A stretch of 64,000 bases of DNA, taken from assembly GCA_032027085.1 (NCBI GenBank), contig JAVSMS010000001.1, forward strand, positions 1,752,332 to 1,816,331, in the 5' to 3' direction. A model generated the notes under the pieces. The model did not search any database. It saw only the letters and a list, made by a program, of their open reading frames with translations, and was not told the origin of the DNA. This DNA comes from Pseudorhodoplanes sp. GTDB taxonomy: Bacteria; Pseudomonadota; Alphaproteobacteria; Rhizobiales; Xanthobacteraceae. Positions 10,218 through 20,977 of this stretch are shown one piece after another. Position 1 is the first letter of the stretch. Each line of letters begins with the position of its first letter. A program made the position numbers and the translations under genes.

Positions 10218-10859
10218 TCAGAGGCCTAATTCATCGGGACGACGGCCCGGCCGGGCCCGGTAGGGCGGCAGTGACCAACCCCTCCGCAGCGCCATGGCGC
10301 GGATAACGAAGCAGGCCAGAAAGCCCGCCAGAGTTGCCGCAATTCCCAGCCCGCCCCAGACTGCCAGGGCCGTGAAAACACAGGCTCCGGCAAGCGCCGC
10401 AGTCGCATAAATTTCCTTGCGCAGGATGATGGGCACTTCCCCGCCGAGAATATCCCGCATGATGCCGCCGAATGTGGCCGTCATCACGCCCATGATGATG
10501 GCGATAAATGGCCCGGCGCCGGCCGCGAGCGCGACCTCCGCCCCAACCACGCAGAAGAAGGACAGCCCCACGGCATCGAGCTGCAACAGCAGACGGTAGC
10601 GGGATTGCGGAATATGGGCCGTGAAGAATGCAATGACCGCCACAGCCAGACAGACCCCGACATAGACCGGCTTCTGTACCCAGAAGACTGGTATTCCGAG
10701 GATCAGATCGCGTAAGGTGCCCCCGCCGATGCCGGTCACCGTTGCCAGCAGGGCAAACCCGACAACATCCATCTGCTTGCGCGAGGCGACCAGTGCGCCG
10801 GTCACGGCGAAAACCGCCACGCCCAGGAAATCGAGAATGGTGATGAACGTATCGAGCAT
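10218..10859 (-). CDS. trimeric intracellular cation channel (TRIC/UPF0126) family protein
   Basis: A 213-residue integral membrane protein with about six or seven helices in two similar halves. Each half carries the family glycine motif: GGTLRDLILG in the first and GGIMRDILGGEVP in the second. Bacterial TRIC homologues form trimeric potassium/cation channels in the inner membrane. The ATG at 10859 lies close to the start of the divergent secreted-protein gene, with only 28 bases between the two starts. No operon partner on its strand. Confidence 0.92.
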   Translation of the reverse strand: MLDTFITILDFLGVAVFAVTGALVASRKQMDVVGFALLATVTGIGGGTLRDLILGIPVFWVQKPVYVGVCLAVAVIAFFTAHIPQSRYRLLLQLDAVGLSFFCVVGAEVALAAGAGPFIAIIMGVMTATFGGIMRDILGGEVPIILRKEIYATAALAGACVFTALAVWGGLGIAATLAGFLACFVIRAMALRRGWSLPPYRARPGRRPDELGL

Positions 10860-10887
10860 CCGGTCCCCGCGGGCCCCGCGTCAATTC

Positions 10888-11895
10888 ATGGCTTCTTATC
10901 GCATCGCGAGGCGCGTCCGCTCACAAATCTGCATCGTCTCGACAACCATCGCCATTTTCTGTCTCGCGACGGGCACCGTACTCGCCGATGAGCCGGTCTT
11001 CCCGCGCGGCTCCCATGTCGGACTGGTGCCGCCGCAAGGCATGACCGCAAGTCAGACATTTCCCGGCTTCGAGGATCGCGAGCACAATGTTTCAATTCAG
11101 CTCAACGAACTGCCGGCGCCGGCCTATGAAGCCTTTCTGCAATCGATGACCCGCGGCGAGATCAACGTCCCCGGGGTCAGCAATGCCAAACGGGAAATCC
11201 TAATCACACAGGGCGGCGGCGCACATGTCGTTGTCGGAGATCAGGAAGCGGCGGGCAAGAAATTTCGCAAATGGCTCCTGGTCACGCGGCAGACCATTTC
11301 GAGCGAAAAGCTCGGTCTCACCATGGCTTTTGTTGTGACGGCGCAGGTGCCCGAGGACGCCAAAGCCGCCTATTCGGACGAAGCGATCAGAAAGGCGCTG
11401 TCCACGGTCACGCTGCGAAGCGAGATTCCCGGCGAGGAAACTTTGAGCATGCTGCCGTTCAAGCTCAATGATCTCGCCGGCTTCACCACGGTGCGCTCGC
11501 TGGTTCCCGGCCGCGCCGTGCTGCTCAGCGAAGTCCCGCTCGGCAATGTCGAACCCACCGACAAGCCGTTCATTACGCTTTCGGCCGCGCCGGCAACCAT
11601 GCCCGACGAGGCCGACGAGCGCCGCAAGTTCTCTGAGCAGTTGTTGCGCGGTATCCAGGGCTACAAGGATTTGAAGATCGTCTTTGCCGAGCAGCTTCGT
11701 CTGCGCAATCAATATGTCTACGAATTGCGACTGGAAGGAAAATACGAAAAGACCGGCGGGGACATGATGCTGGTGCAGTGGATCCGCTTCGGACGTCAGG
11801 GTTTCGTCCGCCTTGTCGCCATCACACCGAAGGAGAAATGGGCGGACGACTTCCCGCGCTTTCGCGCGGTGCGCGACGGCATCGAGAACCGCTAA
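10888..11895 (+). CDS. secreted protein of unknown function
   Basis: A 335-residue protein beginning with a basic region (residues 1-12) and a hydrophobic stretch ending TGTVLA before DEPVFP, a good Sec signal peptide with likely cleavage after residue 33. The mature part has the pattern of two similar halves, with GLVPPQGMTASQTFPGFED at its start and repeated beta-strand segments (HNVSIQLNELPAPA; KPFITLSAAPATMP). I do not recognise a named enzyme family; similar proteins are found as hypothetical proteins in Rhizobiales. Start chosen at the ATG at 10888 because it directly precedes the signal peptide. It is divergent from the TRIC gene and convergent with grpE. Confidence 0.75.
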   Translation: MASYRIARRVRSQICIVSTTIAIFCLATGTVLADEPVFPRGSHVGLVPPQGMTASQTFPGFEDREHNVSIQLNELPAPAYEAFLQSMTRGEINVPGVSNAKREILITQGGGAHVVVGDQEAAGKKFRKWLLVTRQTISSEKLGLTMAFVVTAQVPEDAKAAYSDEAIRKALSTVTLRSEIPGEETLSMLPFKLNDLAGFTTVRSLVPGRAVLLSEVPLGNVEPTDKPFITLSAAPATMPDEADERRKFSEQLLRGIQGYKDLKIVFAEQLRLRNQYVYELRLEGKYEKTGGDMMLVQWIRFGRQGFVRLVAITPKEKWADDFPRFRAVRDGIENR

Positions 11896-11910
11896 GTTGA
11901 AAATGACCGG

Positions 11911-12522
11911 TCAGTCCGCCGCCGGGCCTTGCGCGCTGACATTGTTGTCGGCGGCGGGCGCCGTTTTCGGACCGCCCTTGGAAACCCCGACCATGGCAGG
12001 CCGCAAGACCCGTTCGCCGATCAGGTAGCCGGGCTGCACGACCTGCACGACACTGCCCGCGGGCACGGACGCATCAGGCACTTCGTACATCGCCTGATGG
12101 ATATTGGGGTCGAACTTCTCGCCCAGCGGGTCGATTTTCTTGATGCCGTTCTTTTCCAGCGACTTCAGCAGTTCACGCTCCGTCAATTCAACGCCCTCGA
12201 TGAGGGCGTTGATTCCGGCATCGGCAGTGGCGCGCAATTCCGGACCGACTGCGTCGAGCGCGCGGCGCATATTGTCGGCCACGCCGAGGACGTCGCGCGC
12301 AAAAGATGAAATGCCATAGGCCCGCGCATCGGCGACCTCGCGCTCGGTGCGGCGGCGGAGATTTTCCATGTCCGCGAGGGCGCGCAGCAGCTTGTCCTTC
12401 AGGCTGGCGGCCTCCTGCTGCGCCGCCACAAGCGGCTCCACCGCAGTTTCGGCGGGCGCTGCAGCCTGGTCATTCCCGGTGGGGGTCGCGGCGGCGTCAG
12501 GCCGAGGCGTATCGTTCATCAT
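11911..12522 (-). CDS. grpE: nucleotide exchange factor GrpE
   Basis: 203 residues. An acidic/Ala-rich N-terminus leads into a long coiled coil ([22 protein letters not shown]), then the C-terminal beta domain with [14 protein letters not shown] and [19 protein letters not shown], which are diagnostic. GrpE releases ADP from DnaK. Two consecutive ATG codons (12522, 12519) could start translation. It follows hrcA on the same strand with 68 bases between, the usual hrcA-grpE arrangement, and so is probably co-transcribed with the repressor. dnaK is nearby but in a separate unit. Confidence 0.97.
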   Translation of the reverse strand: MMNDTPRPDAAATPTGNDQAAAPAETAVEPLVAAQQEAASLKDKLLRALADMENLRRRTEREVADARAYGISSFARDVLGVADNMRRALDAVGPELRATADAGINALIEGVELTERELLKSLEKNGIKKIDPLGEKFDPNIHQAMYEVPDASVPAGSVVQVVQPGYLIGERVLRPAMVGVSKGGPKTAPAADNNVSAQGPAAD

Positions 12523-12590
12523 TCAAATCCGTCGATTTCGGAGGTTTTGCGTTCCCGATATCAGAATTACGGCCGGAAAAATCAAGGTTT

Positions 12591-13670
12591 TTAGCCGCTC
12601 AGGAGTTTGGACACTATTCGCGCGGTGTAATCGACCATGGGTATGACCCGCGCATAATTCAGCCGGGTCGGGCCGATCACCCCCAGAACCCCAACCACAC
12701 GCCCGGTCGAATCCGAATAGGGCGCCATGATGGTGGAGGAACCCGAGAGCGAGAACAATTTGTTCTCAGACCCAATGAAAATCCGCACACCCTCTGCAAG
12801 TTCCGCGCGGCCGAGTAGATCGATGACTTCCCGCCGCGTCTCCAGATCGTCAAACAGCAGCCGCACCCGTTCGAGGTCTTCCAGCGCTCTGAGATCTTCG
12901 AGTAAATGCGCCTGCCCGCGCACGATCAGCTTGCGTTCGTCATTGCCGCCGCCGGACCAGTTTGCCAGACCGGCCTCGACAATTTTCTGAGTCAATTGGT
13001 CCAGTTCGGCGCGGCTGGCTTCGAGTGCGCGCTCGAGTTCGGCCTTCGCTTCCGACAAGGTCTTGCCGCGGCTGCGGGCATTCAGAAAATTCGTCGCTTC
13101 CGTAAGCGCCGACGTGGGCAGGCCGGCTGGCACATTCAGGATGCGGTTCTCGACCTGACCATCCTCGGACACGAGCACGACGAGCGCCCGCTCCGGCTCA
13201 AGCCGCACGAATTCGATATGCTTGAGCCGCACATTGGATTTGGTCGTGAGCACGACGCCGGCTGCCCGGGTCAGGCCAGAGAGCAAGCCGGAGGCCTGCG
13301 TGAGCACGCCCTCCACGGTCTTGCCGGAGGACGCGATCTGCGCCTCGATTGAACGGCGGTCCTTCTCGTTGATGTCGCCGATTTCCAGCAGCGCATCGAC
13401 GAAGAAGCGCAGGCCGATCTCGGTCGGCAGACGGCCAGCCGACGTATGCGGCGCATAGATCAGACCGAGCTGTTCCAGATCCGACATCACGTTGCGGACC
13501 GAGGCCGGGGAGAGCGAGACCTGCAGCAACCGGGACACGTTGCGCGAACCCACCGGCTCGCCGGTTGCGAGATAGCTTTCCACGATTTGGCGGAAAATCT
13601 CGCGCGAGCGCTCGCTCATCTGAGCGAGGCTCACCTGCGTCGCGCCGATCGGAATGTCGTGGGACGCCAC
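12591..13670 (-). CDS. hrcA: heat-inducible transcription repressor HrcA
   Basis: 359 residues from the GTG at 13670. A winged-helix DNA-binding domain ([20 protein letters not shown], then [21 protein letters not shown]) is followed by a dimerisation/effector domain with [23 protein letters not shown] near the end. HrcA binds CIRCE elements and represses groESL-type operons. An upstream in-frame TTG at 13724 exists, but GGAGG eight bases before the GTG, and family N-termini, favour 13670. I saw no CIRCE site in this window, so its targets are probably elsewhere. Divergent from rph. Confidence 0.95.
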   Translation of the reverse strand: MASHDIPIGATQVSLAQMSERSREIFRQIVESYLATGEPVGSRNVSRLLQVSLSPASVRNVMSDLEQLGLIYAPHTSAGRLPTEIGLRFFVDALLEIGDINEKDRRSIEAQIASSGKTVEGVLTQASGLLSGLTRAAGVVLTTKSNVRLKHIEFVRLEPERALVVLVSEDGQVENRILNVPAGLPTSALTEATNFLNARSRGKTLSEAKAELERALEASRAELDQLTQKIVEAGLANWSGGGNDERKLIVRGQAHLLEDLRALEDLERVRLLFDDLETRREVIDLLGRAELAEGVRIFIGSENKLFSLSGSSTIMAPYSDSTGRVVGVLGVIGPTRLNYARVIPMVDYTARIVSKLLSG

Positions 13671-13808
13671 CGTCAGGTCCTCCAGGAACGCTCCAGAATT
13701 GTCCCTTTGCGGCTGGAGTTTCAAGACAGAGCTTGTCCCGGCCCGCCCTCCAACCTAAAAGCGGGCCGAGGCCTCAAGAACCATCAATCGCCGGAAAGGT
13801 TAACACAC

Positions 13809-14522
13809 ATGCGGCCAAGCCGTCGGGCACCCGACGAATTGCGCGCCGTCTCGCTGGAGCGCGGCGTCGTCAAATATGCCGAAGGATCGTGTTTCGTGAA
13901 ATTCGGCGATACCCACGTCCTCGTGACCGCGACCCTGGAAGAGCGCCTGCCGCCCTGGCTGAAGGGTCAGGGCCGCGGCTGGGTGACCGCCGAATACGGC
14001 ATGCTGCCGCGCGCAACTTCCGAGCGCACCCGCCGCGAAGCGTCGGCCGGGAAACAGTCCGGCCGCACGGTTGAGATCCAGCGGCTGATCGGCCGCAGCC
14101 TGCGCACAGTGGTCGACCTCGTAGCACTCGGGGAACGCCAGATCACCATGGACTGCGATGTGATCCAGGCCGACGGCGGCACGCGCACCGCCTCGATCAC
14201 CGGCGCCTGGGTGGCCTTGCATGATTGCGTCTCCTGGATGAGGTCGCGCAACATGATCAAGAACGGCGTGATCCGCGACCATGTCGCGGCGATTTCCTGT
14301 GGCATCCACAATCATGTGGCGGTGCTCGATCTCGATTACGCGGAAGATTCGGAAGCTGAGACTGACGCTAATTTCGTTATGACCGGTAACGGCAACATCG
14401 TCGAAGTGCAAGGTACTGCGGAAAAGGAACCGTTCAGCGAGGAGCAGCTTCTCGCCTTGCTGGCGCTCGCACGTAGCGGCGTGAAGAAACTGGTCGATCT
14501 GCAGAAAATGGCGGTGACCTAA
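13809..14522 (+). CDS. rph: ribonuclease PH
   Basis: 237 residues starting [12 protein letters not shown], the canonical N-terminus. It is a phosphorolytic 3'-5' exoribonuclease that trims tRNA 3' ends in the cytoplasm. Visible signatures are [36 protein letters not shown], and [19 protein letters not shown], which include the phosphate- and metal-binding residues. The ATG follows GGAAAGG by about ten bases. rdgB follows 61 bases downstream and hemW overlaps rdgB, so rph-rdgB-hemW looks like one operon, the common alphaproteobacterial order next to divergent hrcA. Confidence 0.98.
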   Translation: MRPSRRAPDELRAVSLERGVVKYAEGSCFVKFGDTHVLVTATLEERLPPWLKGQGRGWVTAEYGMLPRATSERTRREASAGKQSGRTVEIQRLIGRSLRTVVDLVALGERQITMDCDVIQADGGTRTASITGAWVALHDCVSWMRSRNMIKNGVIRDHVAAISCGIHNHVAVLDLDYAEDSEAETDANFVMTGNGNIVEVQGTAEKEPFSEEQLLALLALARSGVKKLVDLQKMAVT

Positions 14523-14583
14523 TTCAATCTGTCATGCCCAACGAGAGCGGCATCCAGTAAACTCGGATAAAGCGAAAAGACAA

Positions 14584-15276
14584 ATGCCTAACGAGCATTC
14601 AGCGGTTACTGGATCGCCCAATTTCACGGGGGATGAGGAACTGAAAGGGCATCGCCAGATTGCCGGCAAGCTGGTGATTGCGACGCATAATCCCGGCAAG
14701 CTGCGCGAGATGCGCGAGCTGTTGTCGCTTTATGGTGTCGAAGCTGTCTCCGCCGCCGATCTTGGCCTGCCCGAGCCGGAAGAAACCGGAAGAACTTTTG
14801 CCGAAAATGCACGCATCAAGGCGATGGCGGCCGCGAAAGCTTCGCAATTTCCTGCCTTTGCAGACGACTCCGGTCTGGTCGTCGATGCGCTCGGCGGCGA
14901 GCCCGGCATTCATTCGGCGCGCTGGGCCGGACCTGACAAAGATTTTGCAGGTGCGATGACGAAGATCGACTCGCTCTTGCGTGAACGCAACGTGACGCCG
15001 GCGCAGCGCACCGCTCATTTCGTTTCGGCGCTTTGTGTCGCCTGGCCGGATGGCCATGTCGAGGAATTCCAGGCGACCGTCGAGGGCACGCTGGTCTGGC
15101 CGCCGCGCGGCAACGCAGGTTTCGGCTACGATCCGATGTTCCTGCCGGATGGGCATGAGCGCACCTTCGGCGAAATGCCGGCTGAGGAAAAGCACAGCCT
15201 GCCCCCGCGCGGCAAAGGCTTGTCGCATCGCGCCCGCGCATTTCTGAAGCTGGCGGAGGCATGCCTTGTCGGCTGA
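14584..15276 (+). CDS. rdgB: dITP/XTP pyrophosphatase (non-canonical purine NTPase)
   Basis: 230 residues of the Ham1/RdgB family, hydrolysing dITP, XTP and related damaged purine nucleotides to monophosphates to keep them out of [13 protein letters not shown] is the N-terminal substrate loop, [17 protein letters not shown] contains the metal-binding Asp pair, and FGYDPMFLP plus LSHRARA complete the active site. There are about 28 extra residues before [11 protein letters not shown], longer than most homologues; no alternative start with a better ribosome site is visible. Middle gene of rph-rdgB-hemW; its end overlaps hemW by 11 bases. Confidence 0.95.
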   Translation: MPNEHSAVTGSPNFTGDEELKGHRQIAGKLVIATHNPGKLREMRELLSLYGVEAVSAADLGLPEPEETGRTFAENARIKAMAAAKASQFPAFADDSGLVVDALGGEPGIHSARWAGPDKDFAGAMTKIDSLLRERNVTPAQRTAHFVSALCVAWPDGHVEEFQATVEGTLVWPPRGNAGFGYDPMFLPDGHERTFGEMPAEEKHSLPPRGKGLSHRARAFLKLAEACLVG

Positions 15277-16420
15277 GCAGAAAGCCTTCGGCGTCTACGT
15301 GCACTGGCCGTTCTGCCTGTCGAAATGCCCCTATTGCGACTTCAACAGTCATGTCCGGCATGGCGGCATCGACGAAGCGCGCTTTCTGCACGCCTACAAA
15401 AAAGAAGTCGCGACGATTGCGGCGCGTACGCCTGGCCGCACCGTGTCGTCAATCTTCTTCGGCGGCGGCACGCCCTCGCTGATGCAGCCGCAGACGGCGG
15501 CCGCCATTCTCGAGACTATCGGCAAACATTGGGCCGTGTCTCCCGACGTCGAAGTCACGCTGGAAGCGAACCCGACGAGCGTTGAAGCCGAACGCTTCCG
15601 CGATTTCCGTACAGCGGGCGTCAATCGTGTCTCGCTCGGCGTGCAGGCCTTGCATGACAGCGCGCTGAAGGAGCTCGGCCGCCTGCATAGCGCACGCGAA
15701 GCTCTCGACGCTGTTGCCATCGCGCGCAAGCATTTCGAGCGCTATTCCTTCGATCTGATCTATGCGCGGCCGAACCAGTCACCGGCCATGTGGGCGGATG
15801 AATTGCGCTGGGCCATCTCGGAAGCCGCCGAACACTTGTCGCTCTATCAGCTCACCATCGAGCCGGAGACGCCGTTCTTCAGCCTGCATTCTCTGGGCAA
15901 GCTGAAGATACCGGACGAGGACACAGCACGCGCTCTCTATGACACGACGCAGGAGATTTGCGCGCAAGCGGGGCTGCCGGCCTACGAGATTTCCAATCAC
16001 GCGCGACCGGGCGCGGAATCGCGGCACAATCTCGTCTATTGGCGCGGTGATGAATATGCCGGGATCGGTCCAGGCGCACATGGGCGCCTTGAGGCCGAGG
16101 GAAAGCGCTTCGCGACGGCGACCGAGAAGAAACCCGAAAGCTGGCGGATGCGCGTGGAAACGCTCGGCCACGGCCTGATCGTCGACCAGGTGCTGACCAG
16201 CGAAGAACGCGCCGACGAATATCTTTTGATGGGTTTGCGCCTCGCCGAAGGCATCGATCTTGCGCGCTATCAGGCCTTCTCCGGGCGGCCGCTGGATCCG
16301 GAGCGCATCGCGATGCTGAGAAAGCAGGGCGCGCTGGAATTCACGCCAAACGGGCGGCTGCGCGTGACGCGCGACTGCTTTGCTCTGCTTGATGCAGTTG
16401 TCGCAGACTTAGCGGCTTAA
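15266..16420 (+). CDS. hemW: radical SAM heme chaperone HemW
   Basis: 384 residues with TTG as start at 15266, supported by GGAGG six bases upstream (inside rdgB) and by the family N-terminus [17 protein letters not shown]. Cys17, Cys21 and Cys24 form the CxxxCxxC cluster that binds the radical-SAM 4Fe-4S centre. It is shorter than coproporphyrinogen dehydrogenase HemN and is of the HemW type, which binds heme and inserts it into respiratory proteins rather than oxidising coproporphyrinogen. [10 protein letters not shown] and [17 protein letters not shown] are further signatures. Last gene of the rph operon. Confidence 0.93.
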   Translation: MSAEQKAFGVYVHWPFCLSKCPYCDFNSHVRHGGIDEARFLHAYKKEVATIAARTPGRTVSSIFFGGGTPSLMQPQTAAAILETIGKHWAVSPDVEVTLEANPTSVEAERFRDFRTAGVNRVSLGVQALHDSALKELGRLHSAREALDAVAIARKHFERYSFDLIYARPNQSPAMWADELRWAISEAAEHLSLYQLTIEPETPFFSLHSLGKLKIPDEDTARALYDTTQEICAQAGLPAYEISNHARPGAESRHNLVYWRGDEYAGIGPGAHGRLEAEGKRFATATEKKPESWRMRVETLGHGLIVDQVLTSEERADEYLLMGLRLAEGIDLARYQAFSGRPLDPERIAMLRKQGALEFTPNGRLRVTRDCFALLDAVVADLAA

Positions 16421-16479
16421 TCATCTTTCAGTTATTGCGTCGCACGCGCAAAGCGCGTGAACCCGAAATTCAGCGGCTT

Positions 16480-16565
16480 GTTCCACACATGCGGGTGGAT
16501 TCCGGATCGTCGCGGGGGTCATGGAGCCGCGCTTCGCGCGGACCCCTTGACGGCATCCCGAATGA
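16480..16565. repeat. intergenic inverted repeat between hemW and the LppC-type gene
   Basis: Contains GTGGATTCCGGATCG, GGGGTCATGGAGCCGCGCTTCGCGCGGACCCC and GGCATCCCGAATGAC. CCGCGCTTCGCGCGG is a hairpin and GGGGTC pairs with GACCCC, followed by TTGACGG. It looks like another member of the dispersed palindromic elements and probably also helps terminate the two convergent genes. Confidence 0.55.
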
Positions 16566-17777
16566 CTACGTCCCCGACGCGCCAAACGTCTTCGGCGCCG
16601 GACTGATCACCTGCGCGCCTGAAGGTCCGACGCGCAGCACCGCAAGGCCGCGTTCATTGGTGCCATCGGTCCTGAAGCGGAAAATGCCGTCAATGCCCGC
16701 GAAACCGGATGGATTGGTCAGAACCTCTTCTGTGAACCGCTGGGCGCCTTGCGTCTTCACCAGCGCGGCAACCAGCGCGGTCGCGTCATAGGCGAGCGTC
16801 GCCGTGCGCACAGGATCCTGCCCGTATTTGGCGCGGTAACGCTGCGCGAAACTGTTGAACCCGCCGCTGTCGGGCGCGGCGAAAGCGCCGCCATGCAGGG
16901 ACGCTTCATTGAAGATGCGCGGATCGTCCCACAGGCCTGTGCCCAGCAATTGCAGGCGTTTCGTATTCACGCCCGCATCCGTCAGCGTCCCCAAGATGAA
17001 GGGAACCGAATCCGCCCCATCCGGAATGAACAGGGCGTCGGCGCTGCCCGCCGCCTGCGCGACCACCTTGGCGGCTTCCGCCATCCTGGAGCGGTCCGAC
17101 GAATAACGTTCAAGCGCGACGATGCGTCCGCCGCGGCGCGAAACGATTTCCCGGAATCTCGCCTCCACAACGCTGCCATAGGCATTGTCGGGAATCATCG
17201 CAGCGAAGGATTTCTTACCGGTGGAGATCGCGTAGCTGACGATGCGCGTGACATCCGATTCCGGCAGGAAGCTCAGGAGATAGACTCCGCGCGAGGCGAC
17301 GCTCGAATCGGTCGAAAAGGCGATGATGGGAATCCCGCGCGGCTTCGCCGATGTCGCTGCCGCCTGCACCGATTGTGCGAAAAGCGGACCAAGAATGATT
17401 TCGGCGCCTTCATCCATCGCCTGCTGCGCGGCGAACTGCGCGTTGGACGCCAAGCCGCCAGCGTCTTTCACCAGAAGCTGGATGTTCGGATCGTTGAATT
17501 CCGACAGGGCAAGTTCGGCGGCATTCTTCATGGACTGCGCGGCGACTCCGGCATTGCCGGTGGCCGACAGCGGCAGGATCAGCGCGACCTTGACCTGCCC
17601 GGTACCAATGGCGGACGGCTGCACCGGAGCGCCGGCTTGCGGCGCGCCGAACGGATCGCCGGGAGACGTACCCTGTCCGGCGCAGCCTGCGAGCAAGGCC
17701 AAAGCTCCCGCCGCGAGACCACAAAGGCCCGCCCGTCGGGTGAACTGCAAGGACAAGGTCGAAACATTTCGGGACAC
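16566..17777 (-). CDS. LppC/LpoA-type lipoprotein, penicillin-binding protein activator
   Basis: 403 residues from a GTG at 17777, chosen because GAGGAAA lies seven bases upstream and the signal peptide follows at once. The lipobox LLAGC places the lipidated Cys at residue 32. The mature protein has a periplasmic binding-protein fold (VKVALILPLSATGN near residue 60; ILGPLFAQSVQAAA; GIPIIAFSTDSSVAS), the LppC family related to the C-terminal domain of LpoA, which activates PBP1A. Substrate-binding proteins of amino-acid ABC transporters have a similar fold, so the activator role is inferred. It is divergent from rsmI, the standard neighbourhood of this gene in proteobacteria. Confidence 0.88.
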   Translation of the reverse strand: MSRNVSTLSLQFTRRAGLCGLAAGALALLAGCAGQGTSPGDPFGAPQAGAPVQPSAIGTGQVKVALILPLSATGNAGVAAQSMKNAAELALSEFNDPNIQLLVKDAGGLASNAQFAAQQAMDEGAEIILGPLFAQSVQAAATSAKPRGIPIIAFSTDSSVASRGVYLLSFLPESDVTRIVSYAISTGKKSFAAMIPDNAYGSVVEARFREIVSRRGGRIVALERYSSDRSRMAEAAKVVAQAAGSADALFIPDGADSVPFILGTLTDAGVNTKRLQLLGTGLWDDPRIFNEASLHGGAFAAPDSGGFNSFAQRYRAKYGQDPVRTATLAYDATALVAALVKTQGAQRFTEEVLTNPSGFAGIDGIFRFRTDGTNERGLAVLRVGPSGAQVISPAPKTFGASGT

Positions 17778-17879
17778 GGCTGATTTCCTCAAGGACGCCA
17801 CGAGAGGCAGGGCGCCAGTCCACGATTGCAATCTGGCATATTGTCGGCGAATGGTTAACCGGTCGAAAAATTCGGGTTC

Positions 17880-18800
17880 ATGGTCAGTGACATGGCGCTG
17901 GATGCAGGTGGGAGAGGCTTCATTCTGGCGGGCCAACCCGTGAAGGCCTCGCGTCTGCCTGGCGGGCTTTATCTGGTTGCGACCCCCATCGGCAATCTGC
18001 GCGACATCACCTTGCGCGCATTGGAGATTCTGGCGGGGGCCGACGTGATAGCGTGCGAGGACACCCGTGTCACCCGAAAGCTGCTCGAGCATTACGGCAT
18101 TTCCACGCCTATGCTGGCTTACCACGAGCATAATGCCGCAGCGGCGCGGCCGAAGTTGTTGGCCAAGCTCGGTGCAGGCGAGTCGATCGCGCTGGTATCC
18201 GACGCAGGCACACCGCTGATTTCCGATCCTGGCTACAAGCTGGTGCGCGCGGCGCAAGACGCCGGCCATGCCGTCACCGCAAGCCCCGGCGCATCGGCAA
18301 CGCTGACTGCGCTAAATGTCGCAGGCTTGCCGACTGACCGGTTTTTCTTCGAAGGTTTCCTGCCACCGAAAGCCGGGCAACGCCGCACGCGCATTGCGGC
18401 GCTGGCGCGGATACCCGCCACTCTGGTTCTGTTCGAAACCGGTCCGCGGCTCGCCGCCACGCTCGCCGATCTCAAAGATGGCCTTGGTCCCCGCGAAGCT
18501 GCGATCTGTCGGGAATTGACCAAGCTGCACGAAGAGGTGCGACGCGGTGATCTTGCGGCGCTTGCCGCCGATTATGCGGAAGCCGCAGAGCCGCGCGGTG
18601 AAATCGTCATCGTCGTCGCGCCACCGCCGGAAGAAGAAAAGCCGGACGCGCAGCAGGTGGACGCTCTGATCCGCACCGCGCTGACGCGCGCCTCGATGAA
18701 AGACGCGGTCGGAGAAGTCGCGATGGCGACCGGCCTGCCGCGCCGCGAAGTCTATCAGCGCGCACTTGAGCTGGCGAAAGAGACAGACCGGAGCTCGTGA
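17880..18800 (+). CDS. rsmI: 16S rRNA (cytidine(1402)-2'-O)-methyltransferase
   Basis: 306 residues of the tetrapyrrole methylase fold. [21 protein letters not shown] is the N-terminal signature, [11 protein letters not shown] and [19 protein letters not shown] form the SAM pocket. RsmI 2'-O-methylates C1402 of 16S rRNA in the decoding centre. An in-frame ATG at 17895 or GTG at 17940 would remove the unusual first 15-20 residues; the true start is uncertain. The stop is one base before the start of yraN, so they are co-transcribed, and the LppC-type gene is divergent. Confidence 0.96.
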   Translation: MVSDMALDAGGRGFILAGQPVKASRLPGGLYLVATPIGNLRDITLRALEILAGADVIACEDTRVTRKLLEHYGISTPMLAYHEHNAAAARPKLLAKLGAGESIALVSDAGTPLISDPGYKLVRAAQDAGHAVTASPGASATLTALNVAGLPTDRFFFEGFLPPKAGQRRTRIAALARIPATLVLFETGPRLAATLADLKDGLGPREAAICRELTKLHEEVRRGDLAALAADYAEAAEPRGEIVIVVAPPPEEEKPDAQQVDALIRTALTRASMKDAVGEVAMATGLPRREVYQRALELAKETDRSS

Positions 18801-18801
18801 G

Positions 18802-19194
18802 ATGGCGCGCGATACGAGACGCCTTAGCGACAATCCGGAGCGAGCCTCGGCGTTCCGTACCGGTCTCTCGGCGGAGAGCAAGGCCGCAGCCTATCTCATG
18901 ATGAAAGGCTTCCGCATTGCGGCCCGGCGCTGGCGCAGTCCGGTCGGCGAAATTGATATCGTGGCGCGGCGGGGAAAGCTTCTGATCTTCGTCGAGGTGA
19001 AGGCGCGCGCCCGGCTGGATGATGCCGCCTATTCGGTCACTGAACGCCAGCAGCGCCGGATCGCAGGCGCCGCAGGCGCGTGGCTCGCTGCGCATCCAGA
19101 TGATACAGAATGCGACATGCGGTTCGACGCCATCCTGGTGGCGCCGCGACGTTTGCCGCAGCACATTACGGCAGCATTTGAGGCGGGTGATTAG
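18802..19194 (+). CDS. yraN: YraN/UPF0102 family nuclease-fold protein
   Basis: 130 residues with the restriction-endonuclease-like pattern [10 protein letters not shown]...[10 protein letters not shown], giving the PD-(D/E)xK-type Asp, Glu and Lys, and ERQQRRI after it. UPF0102 proteins are widespread and usually follow rsmI; a Holliday-junction or branched-DNA nuclease role has been proposed but is not established. Start at 18802 immediately after the rsmI stop. Its last four bases overlap the end of the convergent chemoreceptor gene. Confidence 0.92.
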   Translation: MARDTRRLSDNPERASAFRTGLSAESKAAAYLMMKGFRIAARRWRSPVGEIDIVARRGKLLIFVEVKARARLDDAAYSVTERQQRRIAGAAGAWLAAHPDDTECDMRFDAILVAPRRLPQHITAAFEAGD

Positions 19195-20879
19195 GCCGCG
19201 CGCAGGCGCTTGAAGAACTCGTCAATCTGCGCACGGATGCGGCTTGCCACCGCGCCGAGGTCGTCGGCGACATTGCGCGCCTGCAAGGCATGGGCCCCCG
19301 TGCTGGCCGTCGCCTCATTGACGCGATTGATCTGATCGGCGGTTTCCGAGGACCGCTGCGAGGCGGCTTCGACGCTGCGTGCAATCTCCTGCGTCGCTGC
19401 GCCCTGCTCCGTCACAGCGGCGGCGATGGCGCCGCTGATGTCGCCGATCTCGCGGATGGTGCGTTCGATCGCGCCGATTGCGAAGATGGACCGTTCAGTT
19501 GCCTGCTGCATGGCCGCAATCTGTGCGCCGATCTCTTCAGTGGCGCGCGCGGTCTGCCCTGCCAAGGCCTTCACCTCACCGGCGACCACCGCAAATCCCA
19601 GTCCTGCGTCGCCGGCGCGTGCCGCCTCGATCGTCGCGTTCAGCGCCAGCAGGTTGGTCTGTTCGGCGATGTCGGTGATGAGTCGGATCACGTCGCCGAT
19701 GCGACCGGCGGCATCGCTCAGTTCCTTGACCGTAGCATTGGTCTGTTCGGCTTCGCCCACCGCCTTGATGGCGATGCTGTTGGCCTGGGAGACCTGCCGT
19801 TCGATCTCCAGCACCGAGGCGGCGAGTTCGTCGGCAGCCGAGGCAATGTCGCGCACATTCGAATTGGCTTCGCCGGAGGCTGCGATGGCGCGCGTGGTGC
19901 GATCCGACGTGACCTCGACCGCCCCCGCGAGATCTTTCGCGCTCTTGCGCACCGCTTCCGACAGGCTCGCGAGCTGCGCCAGCATCACCTCCGCTTCCAG
20001 CGAGAAGCGCTGGATTTCGGCGCCCACCTCATCCTGCCGCTGCGCCCGCGCCGCCGCATCGCGGCTGACAGTCTTGTTCAATTCATCATTGTGGCGCATC
20101 GCCGCCTGGAAAATTGCAACCGAAGATGCCAGAGCACCAATCTCGTCGCGCCGCCCGCGATAGGGAATGTCGAGGGTCTTTTTGTCGGCGACGGCCTTCG
20201 TGACGCGCGTGATCTCGGCGAGCGGCCGCACCACAGCGCGCCAGAGGGTGAAGGCGCCCGCGGCAGCGAGCAGTAACGCTACAGCGCCCAGCGTGGTCAT
20301 CAGCCATGTCGTCCGGGCATTTGTCCGTTCAACCGCATCGGAAATCGCCTGCGCCCGCTGCACGTAAATCTGCGCGAGTTGTTCCAGATTCTTGCTGAGC
20401 GCCGTCTGCCCGGTAATGGCTTCGTCAAATTCGGCCAGCTGCCGCGCAGCGTCGGCTCCCGACGCAATGGCACGATCGGCAATCTGTTTGCGGTAATCGC
20501 GGAAAACCCAGATCCGACCTGAAAAGGCGTTGAGCTGCTCGGCATCATCTGCACCTGTGGTGCGCTGCCAATCCCCCATGACATCTGCAATACGGTCAGT
20601 GAGCCGTTTCAGCGCAGCCGCCCGATCGGACGCAATCGAGTCGTCGGCGGCAAGGAAAATGCCTTGCGACTCCGCAATGGCGGCGTGGATCAGCGCCTGC
20701 ACCCGCTCGACGTTGGCAACGCCGGAATAGGCGGTATCGAGCGCGGCCGTCAGCCGCGCATGCTCGCGCGAATTGATTGCGGCGATACCCGCCAACGCGA
20801 TAGTGACCGTCGCGAGGAGTGCAAAAATTGCGTAAAGCTTGGCTGCGATAGAGAGGTGTGGAAAAGACACGCGCCCCAA
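19191..20879 (-). CDS. methyl-accepting chemotaxis protein
   Basis: 562 residues. A transmembrane helix at about 12-33, a periplasmic four-helix-type sensing region to about 190, a second helix at 191-213, a HAMP domain ([25 protein letters not shown]) and a cytoplasmic signalling domain with the hairpin tip [20 protein letters not shown]. This tip is the binding site for CheA and CheW. No ligand can be inferred from the sensing domain. No other chemotaxis gene is in the window, so it is an orphan receptor. It converges on yraN with overlapping ends. A CtrA-like near-match lies upstream at 20930 (see rejected). Confidence 0.95.
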   Translation of the reverse strand: MGRVSFPHLSIAAKLYAIFALLATVTIALAGIAAINSREHARLTAALDTAYSGVANVERVQALIHAAIAESQGIFLAADDSIASDRAAALKRLTDRIADVMGDWQRTTGADDAEQLNAFSGRIWVFRDYRKQIADRAIASGADAARQLAEFDEAITGQTALSKNLEQLAQIYVQRAQAISDAVERTNARTTWLMTTLGAVALLLAAAGAFTLWRAVVRPLAEITRVTKAVADKKTLDIPYRGRRDEIGALASSVAIFQAAMRHNDELNKTVSRDAAARAQRQDEVGAEIQRFSLEAEVMLAQLASLSEAVRKSAKDLAGAVEVTSDRTTRAIAASGEANSNVRDIASAADELAASVLEIERQVSQANSIAIKAVGEAEQTNATVKELSDAAGRIGDVIRLITDIAEQTNLLALNATIEAARAGDAGLGFAVVAGEVKALAGQTARATEEIGAQIAAMQQATERSIFAIGAIERTIREIGDISGAIAAAVTEQGAATQEIARSVEAASQRSSETADQINRVNEATASTGAHALQARNVADDLGAVASRIRAQIDEFFKRLRAA

Positions 20880-20977
20880 GGTCCCTGCAAAGCTCTGTGG
20901 TCAGCTCTAGGGAGACTGGCAGGTATGTGTTAACCACTGGTTTTCGTTGAGTTTCCGGCTAATTCCGTAGGATTATC

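Noticed and set aside
11896-13808. CIRCE element for HrcA near hrcA, grpE or dnaK
   Set aside because: I looked for TTAGCACTC-N9-GAGTGCTAA and found no match in these gaps.
20930-20944. TTAA-N7-TTTT, a near CtrA box upstream of the chemoreceptor gene
   Set aside because: One mismatch from consensus in the second half; such matches are frequent.
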